Made by a program: the position numbers and the translations under genes | NCBI RefSeq assembly: GCF_900104595.1 | Contig: NZ_FNVY01000003.1 | Location: forward strand, 248,001 to 312,000 | Length of the DNA: 64,000 nt | Origin: Enterococcus timonensis | GTDB lineage: Bacteria > Bacillota > Bacilli > Lactobacillales > Enterococcaceae | Direction of reading: 5' to 3' | Shown here: positions 1-6,882 of the stretch, one piece after another | Position numbering within the stretch: position 1 is the stretch's first letter | Layout: every line of letters begins with the position of its first letter | Notes under the pieces: generated by a model | Told to the model about the DNA's origin: nothing | What the model saw: the letters and a program-made list of their open reading frames with translations, nothing else | Databases searched by the model: none

Positions 1-80
1 ACCAAAAGGTTTAGGTTTGTCAGTAAGTTAATTCAGATCCAGTTTTGAATGAAGAAAGTTCATTCAAAAAAAACACCAAG
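1..80 (+). other. 23S-5S rRNA spacer (rrn operon tail)
   Basis: This AT-rich stretch precedes the 5S gene. Its first few bases (ACCAA) resemble the usual 3' end of 23S rRNA, so the window probably opens at the 23S/5S boundary of an rrn operon lying to the left. Too little 23S is present to annotate it as a gene. Confidence 0.6.
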
Positions 81-196
81 TGTGGTGGCGATAGCAAGAA
101 GGATACACCTGTTCCCATGCCGAACACAGTAGTTAAGCTTCTTAGCGCCGATTGTAGTGAGGGGTTTCCCCTTGTGAGAGTAGGACGTCGCCACGC
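81..196 (+). rRNA. rrf: 5S ribosomal RNA
   Basis: A 116-nt sequence with the 5S hallmarks: a terminal stem formed by TGTGGTGGCGA at the start and TCGCCACGC at the end, the conserved CCGAACACAGTAGTTAAGC core, and GAGAGTAGGACGTCGCC near the 3' end. A tRNA array follows 28 bp downstream, as in Bacillus/Enterococcus rrn operons. Confidence 0.95.
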
Positions 197-224
197 TTAA
201 GTTTTTTATTTTTTTAATATTTAT

Positions 225-297
225 GGGGGCTTAGCTCAGCTGGGAGAGCGTCTGCCTTACAAGCAGAATGTCAGCGGTTCGATCCCGTTAGCCCCCA
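225..297 (+). tRNA. tRNA-Val(UAC)
   Basis: Cloverleaf with acceptor GGGGGCT/AGCCCCC, anticodon loop CTTACAA (anticodon TAC) and T-arm GGTTCGATC. CCA is not encoded. First tRNA of the array. Confidence 0.95.
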
Positions 298-304
298 TTT
301 TTTT

Positions 305-377
305 GAGCCGTTAGCTCAGTTGGTAGAGCATCTGACTTTTAATCAGAGGGTCACAGGTTCGAGCCCTGTACGGCTCA
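305..377 (+). tRNA. tRNA-Lys(UUU)
   Basis: Acceptor GAGCCGT pairs with ACGGCTC; the anticodon stem TCTGA/TCAGA closes loop CTTTTAA (anticodon TTT). CCA is not encoded. Confidence 0.95.
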
Positions 378-386
378 TAAAAATAT

Positions 387-468
387 GCGGGTGTGGCGGA
401 ATTGGCAGACGCACTAGATTTAGGATCTAGCGCTTAACGGCGTGGGGGTTCGAGTCCCTTCACCCGCA
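387..468 (+). tRNA. tRNA-Leu(UAG)
   Basis: Class II tRNA with a long variable arm. The anticodon stem CTAGA/TCTAG closes loop TTTAGGA (anticodon TAG); acceptor GCGGGTG/CACCCGC. Confidence 0.95.
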
Positions 469-493
469 TTTTAAAAAAGAATAACCACATAAG

Positions 494-566
494 GCCGGCT
501 TAGCTCAGTTGGTAGAGCATCTGATTTGTAATCAGAGGGTCGAGGGTTCAAATCCTTTAGCCGGCA
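494..566 (+). tRNA. tRNA-Thr(UGU)
   Basis: Acceptor GCCGGCT/AGCCGGC; anticodon stem TCTGA/TCAGA with loop TTTGTAA (anticodon TGT). Confidence 0.95.
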
Positions 567-574
567 TTAAAAAT

Positions 575-646
575 GCGGAAGTAGTTCAGTGGTAGAACAT
601 CACCTTGCCAAGGTGGGGGTCGCGGGTTCGAACCCCGTCTTCCGCT
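575..646 (+). tRNA. tRNA-Gly(GCC)
   Basis: Acceptor GCGGAAG/CTTCCGC; anticodon loop TTGCCAA (anticodon GCC); discriminator T, usual for glycine tRNAs. Confidence 0.95.
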
Positions 647-683
647 TTTCTCTATTATAGAGGAAAAGCCAGATTTCAGAGAT

Positions 684-769
684 GCCGGGGTGGCGGAACT
701 GGCAGACGCACAGGACTTAAAATCCTGCGGTGAGTGATCACCGTATCGGTTCGATTCCGATTCTCGGCA
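684..769 (+). tRNA. tRNA-Leu(UAA)
   Basis: Class II tRNA with a long variable arm. The anticodon stem CAGGA/TCCTG closes loop CTTAAAA (anticodon TAA); acceptor GCCGGGG/TCTCGGC. Confidence 0.95.
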
Positions 770-777
770 CTATTTAT

Positions 778-851
778 GCGCCCATAGCTCAATTGGATAG
801 AGTGTTTGACTACGGATCAAAAGGTTGAGGGTTCGACTCCTTCTGGGCGCG
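778..851 (+). tRNA. tRNA-Arg(ACG)
   Basis: Acceptor GCGCCCA/TGGGCGC; anticodon stem TTTGA/TCAAA closes loop CTACGGA (anticodon ACG, read as ICG after deamination). Confidence 0.95.
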
Positions 852-864
852 CTTGTTTTATTTT

Positions 865-938
865 CGGGAAGTAGCTCAGCTTGGTAGAGCACCTGGTTTG
901 GGACCAGGGGGTCGCAGGTTCGAATCCTGTCTTCCCGA
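865..938 (+). tRNA. tRNA-Pro(UGG)
   Basis: Acceptor CGGGAAG/CTTCCCG; anticodon stem CCTGG/CCAGG with loop TTTGGGA (anticodon TGG). Confidence 0.95.
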
Positions 939-949
939 TTGATATTGAT

Positions 950-1022
<73 letters not shown>

Positions 1023-1035
1023 TTTAATATATTTT

Positions 1036-1109
1036 GGCGGTGTAGCTCAGCTGGCTAGAGCGTCCGGTTCATACCCGGGAGGTCGGGGGTTCGATCCCCT
1101 TCGCCGCTA
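1036..1109 (+). tRNA. tRNA-Met(CAU), elongator
   Basis: Anticodon loop TTCATAC (anticodon CAT). The body closely matches the Bacillus elongator tRNA-Met. It lacks the unpaired C1-A72 of initiators, which is seen instead at 1342 and 1887. Confidence 0.9.
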
Positions 1110-1127
1110 TTTTTTTGAAAAAAGCCT

Positions 1128-1201
1128 GGACCTTTAGCTCAGTTGGTTAGAGCAGACGGCTCATAACCGTCCGGTCGTAGGTTCGAGTCCTACAAGGTCC
1201 A
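1128..1201 (+). tRNA. tRNA-Ile2 (CAU gene, probably lysidine-modified)
   Basis: Anticodon loop CTCATAA (CAT) with acceptor GGACCTT/AAGGTCC. Its order after elongator Met and before Ser(UGA) and fMet matches the Bacillus subtilis trnB array, where this gene is the AUA-reading Ile2 whose C34 is converted to lysidine by TilS. Sequence alone cannot prove the modification. Confidence 0.8.
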
Positions 1202-1236
1202 TTGAGTGATCAATGGCTTTAAGGGCATTATTTTAT

Positions 1237-1326
1237 GGAGGATTACCCAAGTCCGGCTGAAGGGAACGGTCTTGAAAACCGTCAGGTGTGTAAAAGCACG
1301 CAAGGGTTCGAATCCCTTATCCTCCT
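1237..1326 (+). tRNA. tRNA-Ser(UGA)
   Basis: Class II tRNA with a long variable arm. Anticodon stem ACGGT/ACCGT with loop CTTGAAA (anticodon TGA); acceptor GGAGGAT/ATCCTCC. Confidence 0.93.
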
Positions 1327-1341
1327 TTTTTTTAATATTAT

Positions 1342-1415
<74 letters not shown>

Positions 1416-1417
1416 TT

Positions 1418-1490
1418 GGTTCCGTGGTGTAGGGGTTAACATGCCTGCCTGTCACGCAGGAGATCGCGGGTTCGATTCCCGTCGGAACCG
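1418..1490 (+). tRNA. tRNA-Asp(GUC), copy 1
   Basis: Anticodon stem CCTGC/GCAGG with loop CTGTCAC (anticodon GTC); acceptor GGTTCCG/CGGAACC. Only 2 bp separate it from the preceding fMet gene. It is identical to the copy at 1971. Confidence 0.95.
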
Positions 1491-1521
1491 TCATTTCAAA
1501 TTTTTAGGGAAGAAATTTCCT

Positions 1522-1592
1522 GCGGGTGTAGTTTAGTGGTAAAACCACAGCCTTCCAAGCTGTTGTCGCGAGTTCGATTCTCGTCACCCGCT
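1522..1592 (+). tRNA. tRNA-Gly(UCC), copy 1
   Basis: Anticodon loop CTTCCAA (anticodon TCC); acceptor GCGGGTG/CACCCGC; discriminator T. Identical to the copy at 2137. Confidence 0.95.
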
Positions 1593-1608
1593 TTTCCATT
1601 TTTATTAT

Positions 1609-1682
<74 letters not shown>

Positions 1683-1691
1683 TAAAGTAAT

Positions 1692-1779
1692 GGGGAAGTA
1701 CTCAAGTGGCTGAAGAGGCGCCCCTGCTAAGGGTGTAGGTCGGGAAACTGGCGCGAGGGTTCAAATCCCTCCTTCTCCG
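1692..1779 (+). tRNA. tRNA-Ser(GCU)
   Basis: Class II tRNA with a long variable arm. Anticodon loop CTGCTAA (anticodon GCT); acceptor GGGGAAG/CTTCTCC; discriminator G. Confidence 0.94.
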
Positions 1780-1797
1780 TTTTACATTGTTTTAAAT

Positions 1798-1869
1798 GGC
1801 CCGTTGGTCAAGCGGTTAAGACACCGCCCTTTCACGGCGGTATCACGGGTTCGATTCCCGTACGGGTCA
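1798..1869 (+). tRNA. tRNA-Glu(UUC), copy 1
   Basis: Anticodon stem CCGCC/GGCGG with loop CTTTCAC (anticodon TTC). Differs from the copy at 2320 by one base in the variable region (GGTATC here, GGTAAC there). Confidence 0.95.
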
Positions 1870-1886
1870 TGTTTCATTTATATTAT

Positions 1887-1960
1887 CGCGGGGTGGAGCA
1901 GTCAGGTAGCTCGTCGGGCTCATAACCCGAAGGCCACAGGTTCAAATCCTGTCCCCGCAA
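1887..1960 (+). tRNA. tRNA-fMet(CAU), copy 2
   Basis: Second initiator tRNA. It has the same C1-A72 feature and loop as copy 1, with a single T-to-C difference in the variable region. It begins the duplicated second block of the array. Confidence 0.95.
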
Positions 1961-1970
1961 TTAAAGTAAA

Positions 1971-2043
1971 GGTTCCGTGGTGTAGGGGTTAACATGCCTG
2001 CCTGTCACGCAGGAGATCGCGGGTTCGATTCCCGTCGGAACCG
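1971..2043 (+). tRNA. tRNA-Asp(GUC), copy 2
   Basis: Same sequence as the gene at 1418, anticodon loop CTGTCAC. Confidence 0.95.
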
Positions 2044-2049
2044 CTTTTT

Positions 2050-2122
2050 GGCGCGGTAGCTCAGTTGGTAGAGCAACGGATTGAAGCTCCGTGTGTCGGC
2101 AGTTCGATTCTGTCCCGCGCCA
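2050..2122 (+). tRNA. tRNA-Phe(GAA)
   Basis: Anticodon stem ACGGA/TCCGT with loop TTGAAGC (anticodon GAA); acceptor GGCGCGG/CCGCGCC. It is the only gene of the second block without a counterpart in the first. Confidence 0.95.
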
Positions 2123-2136
2123 CTTCACTAAATTTT

Positions 2137-2207
2137 GCGGGTGTAGTTTAGTGGTAAAACCACAGCCTTCCAAGCTGTTGTCGCGAGTTCGATTCTCGTC
2201 ACCCGCT
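2137..2207 (+). tRNA. tRNA-Gly(UCC), copy 2
   Basis: Same sequence as the gene at 1522, anticodon TCC. Confidence 0.95.
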
Positions 2208-2219
2208 CTTGTAACATTT

Positions 2220-2293
<74 letters not shown>

Positions 2294-2319
2294 TTAAAAT
2301 TGAATTTTGAATTCTTGTT

Positions 2320-2391
2320 GGCCCGTTGGTCAAGCGGTTAAGACACCGCCCTTTCACGGCGGTAACACGGGTTCGATTCCCGTACGGGTCA
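2320..2391 (+). tRNA. tRNA-Glu(UUC), copy 2
   Basis: Anticodon TTC, one base different from the gene at 1798. Last tRNA of the array; the terminator begins 4 bp downstream. Confidence 0.95.
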
Positions 2392-2394
2392 TCT

Positions 2395-2423
2395 AAAGGA
2401 ATGCTTGTGGCATTCCTTTTTTT
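2395..2423 (+). terminator. terminator of the rrn-tRNA operon
   Basis: Stem AAAGGAATGC paired with GCATTCCTTT around a 5-nt loop and followed by a T run, directly after the last tRNA. Confidence 0.9.
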
Positions 2424-2496
2424 GTACCATTAAATATAAATTATCTAGGAAATCTGCTAAAAATAGGTATAATGAACTTCAAGGAGTGTGAGTAAA

Positions 2497-3399
2497 ATGG
2501 TGGAGTATTTTGATATGGAAATAAATGATCGACTGATTCAACTAGCTATGTTTTTACCTGAGCAGCCGAAAGGAATTGTGCAAATCATTCACGGAGCCTT
2601 GGAGTACAAGGAACGGTATTTTCCTTTTGCGAAATTTCTAGAAGAGAATGGTTATGCAGTAGTTTTATCAGATAATCGTGGCCATGGTGGCTCAATTAAT
2701 GAAAACCAGCCGGTGGGATTGATGGAAAGTTATCAAGAATTAATCGCCGATCAACTGGCAGTTTGTCATTTTGCTAAAGAAAAGGTTGCGGAAGTGCCAC
2801 TTTATTTATTTGGTCATTCCTTTGGTTCGATTTTGGCGCGGTTATTTTTGCAGGAGCATGATGATGAAATTGAAAAACTGATTTTAACGGGAACAGTGAA
2901 TTATATTCCGGTGGTGGCTGTTGGCCGCAAGTTATCGAAAATGTTTCTGAAAATATATGGAGCGCAAGGGCATTCTGCCTTGCTAGCTAAACTAACGGGA
3001 GATTTAGAAGCCAAAGATAATAGTTGGTTGTCTAATAATCCGGAGAACAACTTGAAAGCTAAAACGGATGAAAAAATGTTGAAGCAATATCCGGTGCAAA
3101 CAAGTTTAACGATTTGGGAAAGTAATTATCAACTGAAACAAGTGCAAAATTTCCAATGTAAAAATCCTAATTTAGCTATTTTATCAATTGCTGGTGCTGA
3201 AGATAAAAAAATTACTGGTGGGACTAAAGGCCTCAATGATACAGTGGCCACTTTAAAGAAAATTGGTTATCAAAATGTGGAAAGTATCATTATGAGTGGG
3301 ATGAAACACGAAGTATTAAATGAAATTGACAGTAAAACTGTCTTTGATCTCATTTTAAAATTTTTACAAAAGGCGGGAACTGATGGAAGAGTTGATTGA
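2497..3399 (+). CDS. alpha/beta hydrolase (serine aminopeptidase S33 / monoacylglycerol-lipase-like)
   Basis: A soluble alpha/beta-hydrolase of about 300 residues. Visible motifs are the oxyanion-region IIHGALEYK near the N-terminus, SDNRGHGGS, and the nucleophile elbow GHSFGS around residue 110. The catalytic His is probably in GMKHEVLNE near the C-terminus. These fit the Hydrolase_4 (lysophospholipase-like) family; the substrate is unknown. I chose the ATG at 2497 because AAGGAG (2481-2486) lies 10 bp upstream, whereas the in-frame GTG at 2488 abuts that site. A TATAAT at 2467-2472 is a likely -10 box. The gene overlaps the next one by 17 bp, so the two are probably co-transcribed. Confidence 0.85.
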   Translation: MVEYFDMEINDRLIQLAMFLPEQPKGIVQIIHGALEYKERYFPFAKFLEENGYAVVLSDNRGHGGSINENQPVGLMESYQELIADQLAVCHFAKEKVAEVPLYLFGHSFGSILARLFLQEHDDEIEKLILTGTVNYIPVVAVGRKLSKMFLKIYGAQGHSALLAKLTGDLEAKDNSWLSNNPENNLKAKTDEKMLKQYPVQTSLTIWESNYQLKQVQNFQCKNPNLAILSIAGAEDKKITGGTKGLNDTVATLKKIGYQNVESIIMSGMKHEVLNEIDSKTVFDLILKFLQKAGTDGRVD

Positions 3400-4537
3400 G
3401 CGCGTTAATTATCAAGGAAAAGAAATTATAATAGTGGGAACCAATCATGCCCAAGCGTCGTCTGCTGAAGTGGTGAAAGAAGTTATAGCTAAAGAGCTAC
3501 CGGAAACCGTCTGTGTTGAACTGGATGAAAAACGTTATGCGGCTCGCTCAAATCAAAAAAATTGGGAAGAAACCGACATTATTCAAATTATTCGCCAAAA
3601 ACAAACGATTCTTTTCTTTGTGCAACTTCTTTATGGAGCTTTACAAAAAAAGATGGCCCAAAAAATGGGTAGTCAAAAAGCCGGTGGTGATATGGAAGCG
3701 GCTCTTGCTAGTGCAAAAGAAATTGGCGCTAGCATTGAATTAGTAGATCGCGATATTCAAGTGACTTTTAAAAAAATGTGGCGTTCGCTATCTTTTTGGC
3801 AAAAAATTCGCCTGCCATTTATGGCCTTTGATAGCATTGATGAAGAAAAATTAACTGGAACGACACTAGAGGATTTTTATGAATCGGATTTAGTAGACTC
3901 AACTTTTTTAAGTTTGAAAGAGCAATTGCCGGGACCATATGAGGAACTCATTGAAAATCGGGATAGCTATTTATCTATGAAAATAAAAAATGCCCCCGGG
4001 AAAAAAATCGTCGCCGTGGTGGGTCGAGCTCATGTGCCAGGAATTATTGAAAAATTGCCGGAAAATATTGATTTGGTAGCGATGGACATCATTCCGAAAA
4101 AGAAATGGACGAGTAAGGTGATTAACTGGATCATTCCCGCATTACTGGTGGGTCTAGTTGCCTGGAGTTTTGTTGCTAGCGCTGAAACTGGTTGGAGACA
4201 GCTTTCTATCTGGTTGTTGTGGAATTCCGGCTTAGCGGCGCTTTTTACGGCTTTTACACTCCCTCATCCCCTGACAATACTGGTGGCCTTTGTCACAGCT
4301 CCCATTGGCACCTTGTCGCCAGTCTTAGCGGTGGGCTTTTTTACCGCCATCTCGGAAGCTTTCTTGAGAAAACCACGGGTGAAAGATTTTAATCATCTGC
4401 AAGAAGATGTGTTGCATGTAAAAAGTTTTTATAAAAATCGCGCCCTAAAAATTTTATTGATCTTTTTTGTTTCATCATTAGGTGGCGCTTTAGGAAATTT
4501 TATTGGCGGCTTACAAATGATTCGCAATTTATTTTAA
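3383..4537 (+). CDS. TraB-family membrane protein
   Basis: A 384-residue protein. The N-terminal two thirds are soluble and match the TraB/TIGR00261 family: IIVGTNHAQASS at the start, VCVELDEKRY, and the paired motif VAVVGRAHVPGI around residue 210. The last 130 residues hold about four hydrophobic segments, so the protein is membrane-anchored at its C-terminus. The founding member, TraB of enterococcal pheromone plasmids, lowers release of the sex pheromone; chromosomal homologues are widespread and mostly unstudied, so that role should not be assumed here. It overlaps the upstream hydrolase gene and ends at a bidirectional terminator. Confidence 0.85.
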   Translation: MEELIERVNYQGKEIIIVGTNHAQASSAEVVKEVIAKELPETVCVELDEKRYAARSNQKNWEETDIIQIIRQKQTILFFVQLLYGALQKKMAQKMGSQKAGGDMEAALASAKEIGASIELVDRDIQVTFKKMWRSLSFWQKIRLPFMAFDSIDEEKLTGTTLEDFYESDLVDSTFLSLKEQLPGPYEELIENRDSYLSMKIKNAPGKKIVAVVGRAHVPGIIEKLPENIDLVAMDIIPKKKWTSKVINWIIPALLVGLVAWSFVASAETGWRQLSIWLLWNSGLAALFTAFTLPHPLTILVAFVTAPIGTLSPVLAVGFFTAISEAFLRKPRVKDFNHLQEDVLHVKSFYKNRALKILLIFFVSSLGGALGNFIGGLQMIRNLF

Positions 4538-4539
4538 AT

Positions 4540-4590
4540 AAAAAATGATCCAACCTGATTTAAGCAAATCGGCGGGGTCATTTTTATTTT
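4540..4590. terminator. bidirectional terminator
   Basis: An imperfect stem AAAAATGATCC / GGGGTCATTTTT lies between the convergent traB-like and histidine kinase genes, with A and T runs on opposite sides so that it can serve both strands. Confidence 0.75.
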
Positions 4591-5699
4591 GAAATATTTT
4601 CTAAAGGTAGCAGAACTTCGGTGACAAAAAATCCTTCTTCGTATTGTCGATTAATCAGGCCGTGAAAATTTGCTACAAGAGTATTGACACGGCGAATTCC
4701 TAGTCCCCGTTTGTCATTTTTAGTAGAAGCGAAATCTGGCTTGATTGCTTGAGATAGCGGTCGGGCATTGGTGACGGAAATATATAATTGCTGTTCCAAA
4801 ATGCCGATGTAAACCCGCAATAGGCGCTCTTTTAGCACGGGGATTTCGGCGTTTGCTTCAATGGCGTTGTCTAATAAATTGCCTAAAATCACCACCAAAT
4901 CCACTTCATGAGCTAATGTTTGACTGCCGACAAAAACTTTGACGTTTTGGGGAATATTTAAACGGGTGGCAATCGTTAGCTTCGAGTTAACCACGGCGTC
5001 TAACATCGTGTTGCCGGATTTAACGATTTGATCAATCTCGCCTAAACTTTCGGCTAGTTCCGCTAAGTAATTTTGCGCTTGATTGACTTGGCCTGCTTGG
5101 AGTTGGGCGGATAAAGTTTGCAAATGATTATGATAATCATGGCGCCAACCGCGAATTTGGGCATACAAGTCATTAAGTTCCTGGACGTAATTAGCCATCA
5201 TTTGATCCAGCGAGCGAGCGTAAATCATATCCGTTTCTTGATATAAAAAATGAACCAAAGAACGGGTCAAAGCTAGCAATAGAAAATAAATAAAAATTAA
5301 AAAAATTTGGACGACAGCTGTACTCAGGTAGAAAGTAACTAGAAGCGCGAGTGCTAGCGTGTAAAATAGAATTTGTGATTTGAGATTGAGGCGCGAAATG
5401 ATTTCTTTGAAAAAAATCGCAATTAAAAGCCAGAGGTAAAGCGGAATAAATTGTGGCCAGAAAAATGTTAATCCGCCGCATAAAAAAGTGCCACCGATAA
5501 AAAGCCAATTGGCCGTAGAATAAATTTTTTTAAAAATCAGCGAAAAAAGGCCCAACACAATAAAACTTAAAGCTGGCCAGACAGTCCATAAAAAAATAAA
5601 AGATAGAAGGCTGGCTAGAGTTTGGACAAGTTTTCCTTTTTTAGCGATAAAATAAATAGTTACCGCCAGAAACAGGACGAATAAACTATTGATTATCAT
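4584..5699 (-). CDS. GHKL sensor histidine kinase (AgrC/LytS-like)
   Basis: A sensor of about 371 residues. The first 150 residues form five or six hydrophobic segments without a large extracellular loop, the layout of peptide-sensing HPK10 kinases. The H-box RHDYHNHLQTL (phospho-acceptor His near residue 187) follows, then the N-box LGNLLDNAIEAN and the G-box DKRGLGIRRVN of the GHKL ATPase. I start at ATG 5699, 7 bp after GGAGG, rather than at the TTG 6 bp earlier. It overlaps the response-regulator gene by 14 bp. No AgrD/ComC-like peptide gene is visible nearby, so the ligand is unknown. Confidence 0.87.
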   Translation of the reverse strand: MIINSLFVLFLAVTIYFIAKKGKLVQTLASLLSFIFLWTVWPALSFIVLGLFSLIFKKIYSTANWLFIGGTFLCGGLTFFWPQFIPLYLWLLIAIFFKEIISRLNLKSQILFYTLALALLVTFYLSTAVVQIFLIFIYFLLLALTRSLVHFLYQETDMIYARSLDQMMANYVQELNDLYAQIRGWRHDYHNHLQTLSAQLQAGQVNQAQNYLAELAESLGEIDQIVKSGNTMLDAVVNSKLTIATRLNIPQNVKVFVGSQTLAHEVDLVVILGNLLDNAIEANAEIPVLKERLLRVYIGILEQQLYISVTNARPLSQAIKPDFASTKNDKRGLGIRRVNTLVANFHGLINRQYEEGFFVTEVLLPLENISK

Positions 5700-6396
5700 C
5701 AGCAATCCTCCGATAGTGGGCTAAAAGCTTCATTTTCACGTTTTGCTTTTGACTACGAGCAACTGGGATTTTGTCGCCATTTTGCATCACCAAGTCATTA
5801 TCTAAAAAGCGCACCACATGCGCTAAATTCACTTTAAAACTGCGATGAACTTGCAGAAAGTTGTCGCTTAATTTGTCGTCAAAAGTTGATAACTTACTGT
5901 TGGTGGAAAATTCACCACGTTGGGTCACGATATGTAACGTGTGGCCGGTAATTTCTAAATACATAATTTCAAAAAGGGGTAAGTTGACCAGACCTTGAGT
6001 CAACGTTTGGATAGCAAGAGTAGGTTTTTTGGTACTTTTTTGAATTTTTAGCAAAAGAGCGGTTAGTTTTTCAGCCGAGATGGGCTTCATCACATAACCT
6101 GTGGCCCCCACGTCATAACCGTCAAAGACGTAATCGTCATAGTTAGATAAAAAAACGAGCGGCAAATGAGGATCCGTTTGGCGAATTTTTTTGGCAGTGT
6201 CCATCCCGGATAGCCCTGCGCCCAATTTAATATCTAGAAAAATAGCCGTAAAAATCGTTTGCTCTAAGGCAACAAGCAATTGCTCGCCGCTATTAAAAAT
6301 AGTCAGCTCAAGGGTGAAATCAACAGGGAGTTCTTTTAAAAGTGTTTGAAATTGTTGCTGATAAATGGGATCGTCTTCAACGAGGGCAAGTTGCAT
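5686..6396 (-). CDS. LytTR response regulator (AgrA-like)
   Basis: A 236-residue two-domain regulator. The receiver domain shows the acidic pocket VEDDP, the phospho-acceptor Asp55 in IFLDIKLG, and a Lys in GYVMKPIS. The C-terminal half is a LytTR DNA-binding domain, with HIVTQRGEFSTNSKL and FLQVHRSFKVNLAHV. AGGAG lies at good spacing before the ATG. It is transcribed with, and overlaps, the kinase gene. The regulated genes are unknown; the divergent GIY-YIG-like gene and the ABC exporter further along the same strand are neighbours only. Confidence 0.9.
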   Translation of the reverse strand: MQLALVEDDPIYQQQFQTLLKELPVDFTLELTIFNSGEQLLVALEQTIFTAIFLDIKLGAGLSGMDTAKKIRQTDPHLPLVFLSNYDDYVFDGYDVGATGYVMKPISAEKLTALLLKIQKSTKKPTLAIQTLTQGLVNLPLFEIMYLEITGHTLHIVTQRGEFSTNSKLSTFDDKLSDNFLQVHRSFKVNLAHVVRFLDNDLVMQNGDKIPVARSQKQNVKMKLLAHYRRIADDNQ

Positions 6397-6448
6397 AAAG
6401 GCTCCTTTCTTAAATTCGTTTTTGTATTTATTTTTAGTCTGACTTTAG

Positions 6449-6454
6449 TATAAT
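6449..6454 (+). promoter_or_regulatory. -10 box before the GIY-YIG-like gene
   Basis: A perfect TATAAT sits 17 bp before the strong GAGGTGAGG ribosome-binding site. No good -35 hexamer is visible at 17 bp; TTGTAT (6422-6427) is 21 bp away. Confidence 0.45.
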
Positions 6455-6471
6455 ACAAATGAGGTGAGGAA

Positions 6472-6837
6472 ATGGAAAATCAGCGAAAAAAAGAATTGAA
6501 GCAAGCTTTTAAAATGCAGCCGACGTTTTATGGTGTCGTTCAAATTAAAAATAACGTCAATGGAAAAATTTTTATTGATGCGGTGGCGAACTTGAAAAAT
6601 CGGTGGCAGTTTTATCAGCTGAATTTAAATTCAGGAAATTTTGGAAATCGGGCGCTGTTAGCTGACTGGCAAGAACAAAAAGGTGAAAATTTTTCTTACG
6701 AAGTGTTATGGGAAAAAGAAAATGCCGAAGTGAAAAATATGAAAGACGAGTTGCGACATTTAAAGAAATCTTGGCTGGAACAATTACAACCATTTGAAGA
6801 AGCCGGTTATCATCAACGGCGAGAACTCGATAAATAA
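6472..6837 (+). CDS. GIY-YIG nuclease-like protein (degenerate)
   Basis: A 121-residue protein with the layout of a Firmicute family annotated as GIY-YIG nuclease-like: FYGVVQIKNNVNGKIFI, NLKNRWQFYQLNLNSGNFGN, ALLADWQEQKGENFSYEVLWE, then a basic helical tail. The canonical GIY and YIG signatures are not intact, so catalytic activity is doubtful. It is a single-gene unit with its own -10 box and a strong terminator, divergent from the two-component system. Its biological role is unknown. Confidence 0.65.
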   Translation: MENQRKKELKQAFKMQPTFYGVVQIKNNVNGKIFIDAVANLKNRWQFYQLNLNSGNFGNRALLADWQEQKGENFSYEVLWEKENAEVKNMKDELRHLKKSWLEQLQPFEEAGYHQRRELDK

Positions 6838-6876
6838 AATAACGACTGCCAAAAATTTGGCAGTCGTTATTTTTTA
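6834..6876. terminator. bidirectional terminator
   Basis: A long near-perfect stem, AATAACGACTGCCAA with TTGGCAGTCGTTATT, flanked by A and T tracts between convergent genes. Confidence 0.9.
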
Positions 6877-6882
6877 AATTGT

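Noticed and set aside
2488-2496. GTG start for the first hydrolase gene
   Set aside because: The codon directly follows the AAGGAG ribosome site; ATG 2497 has workable spacing.
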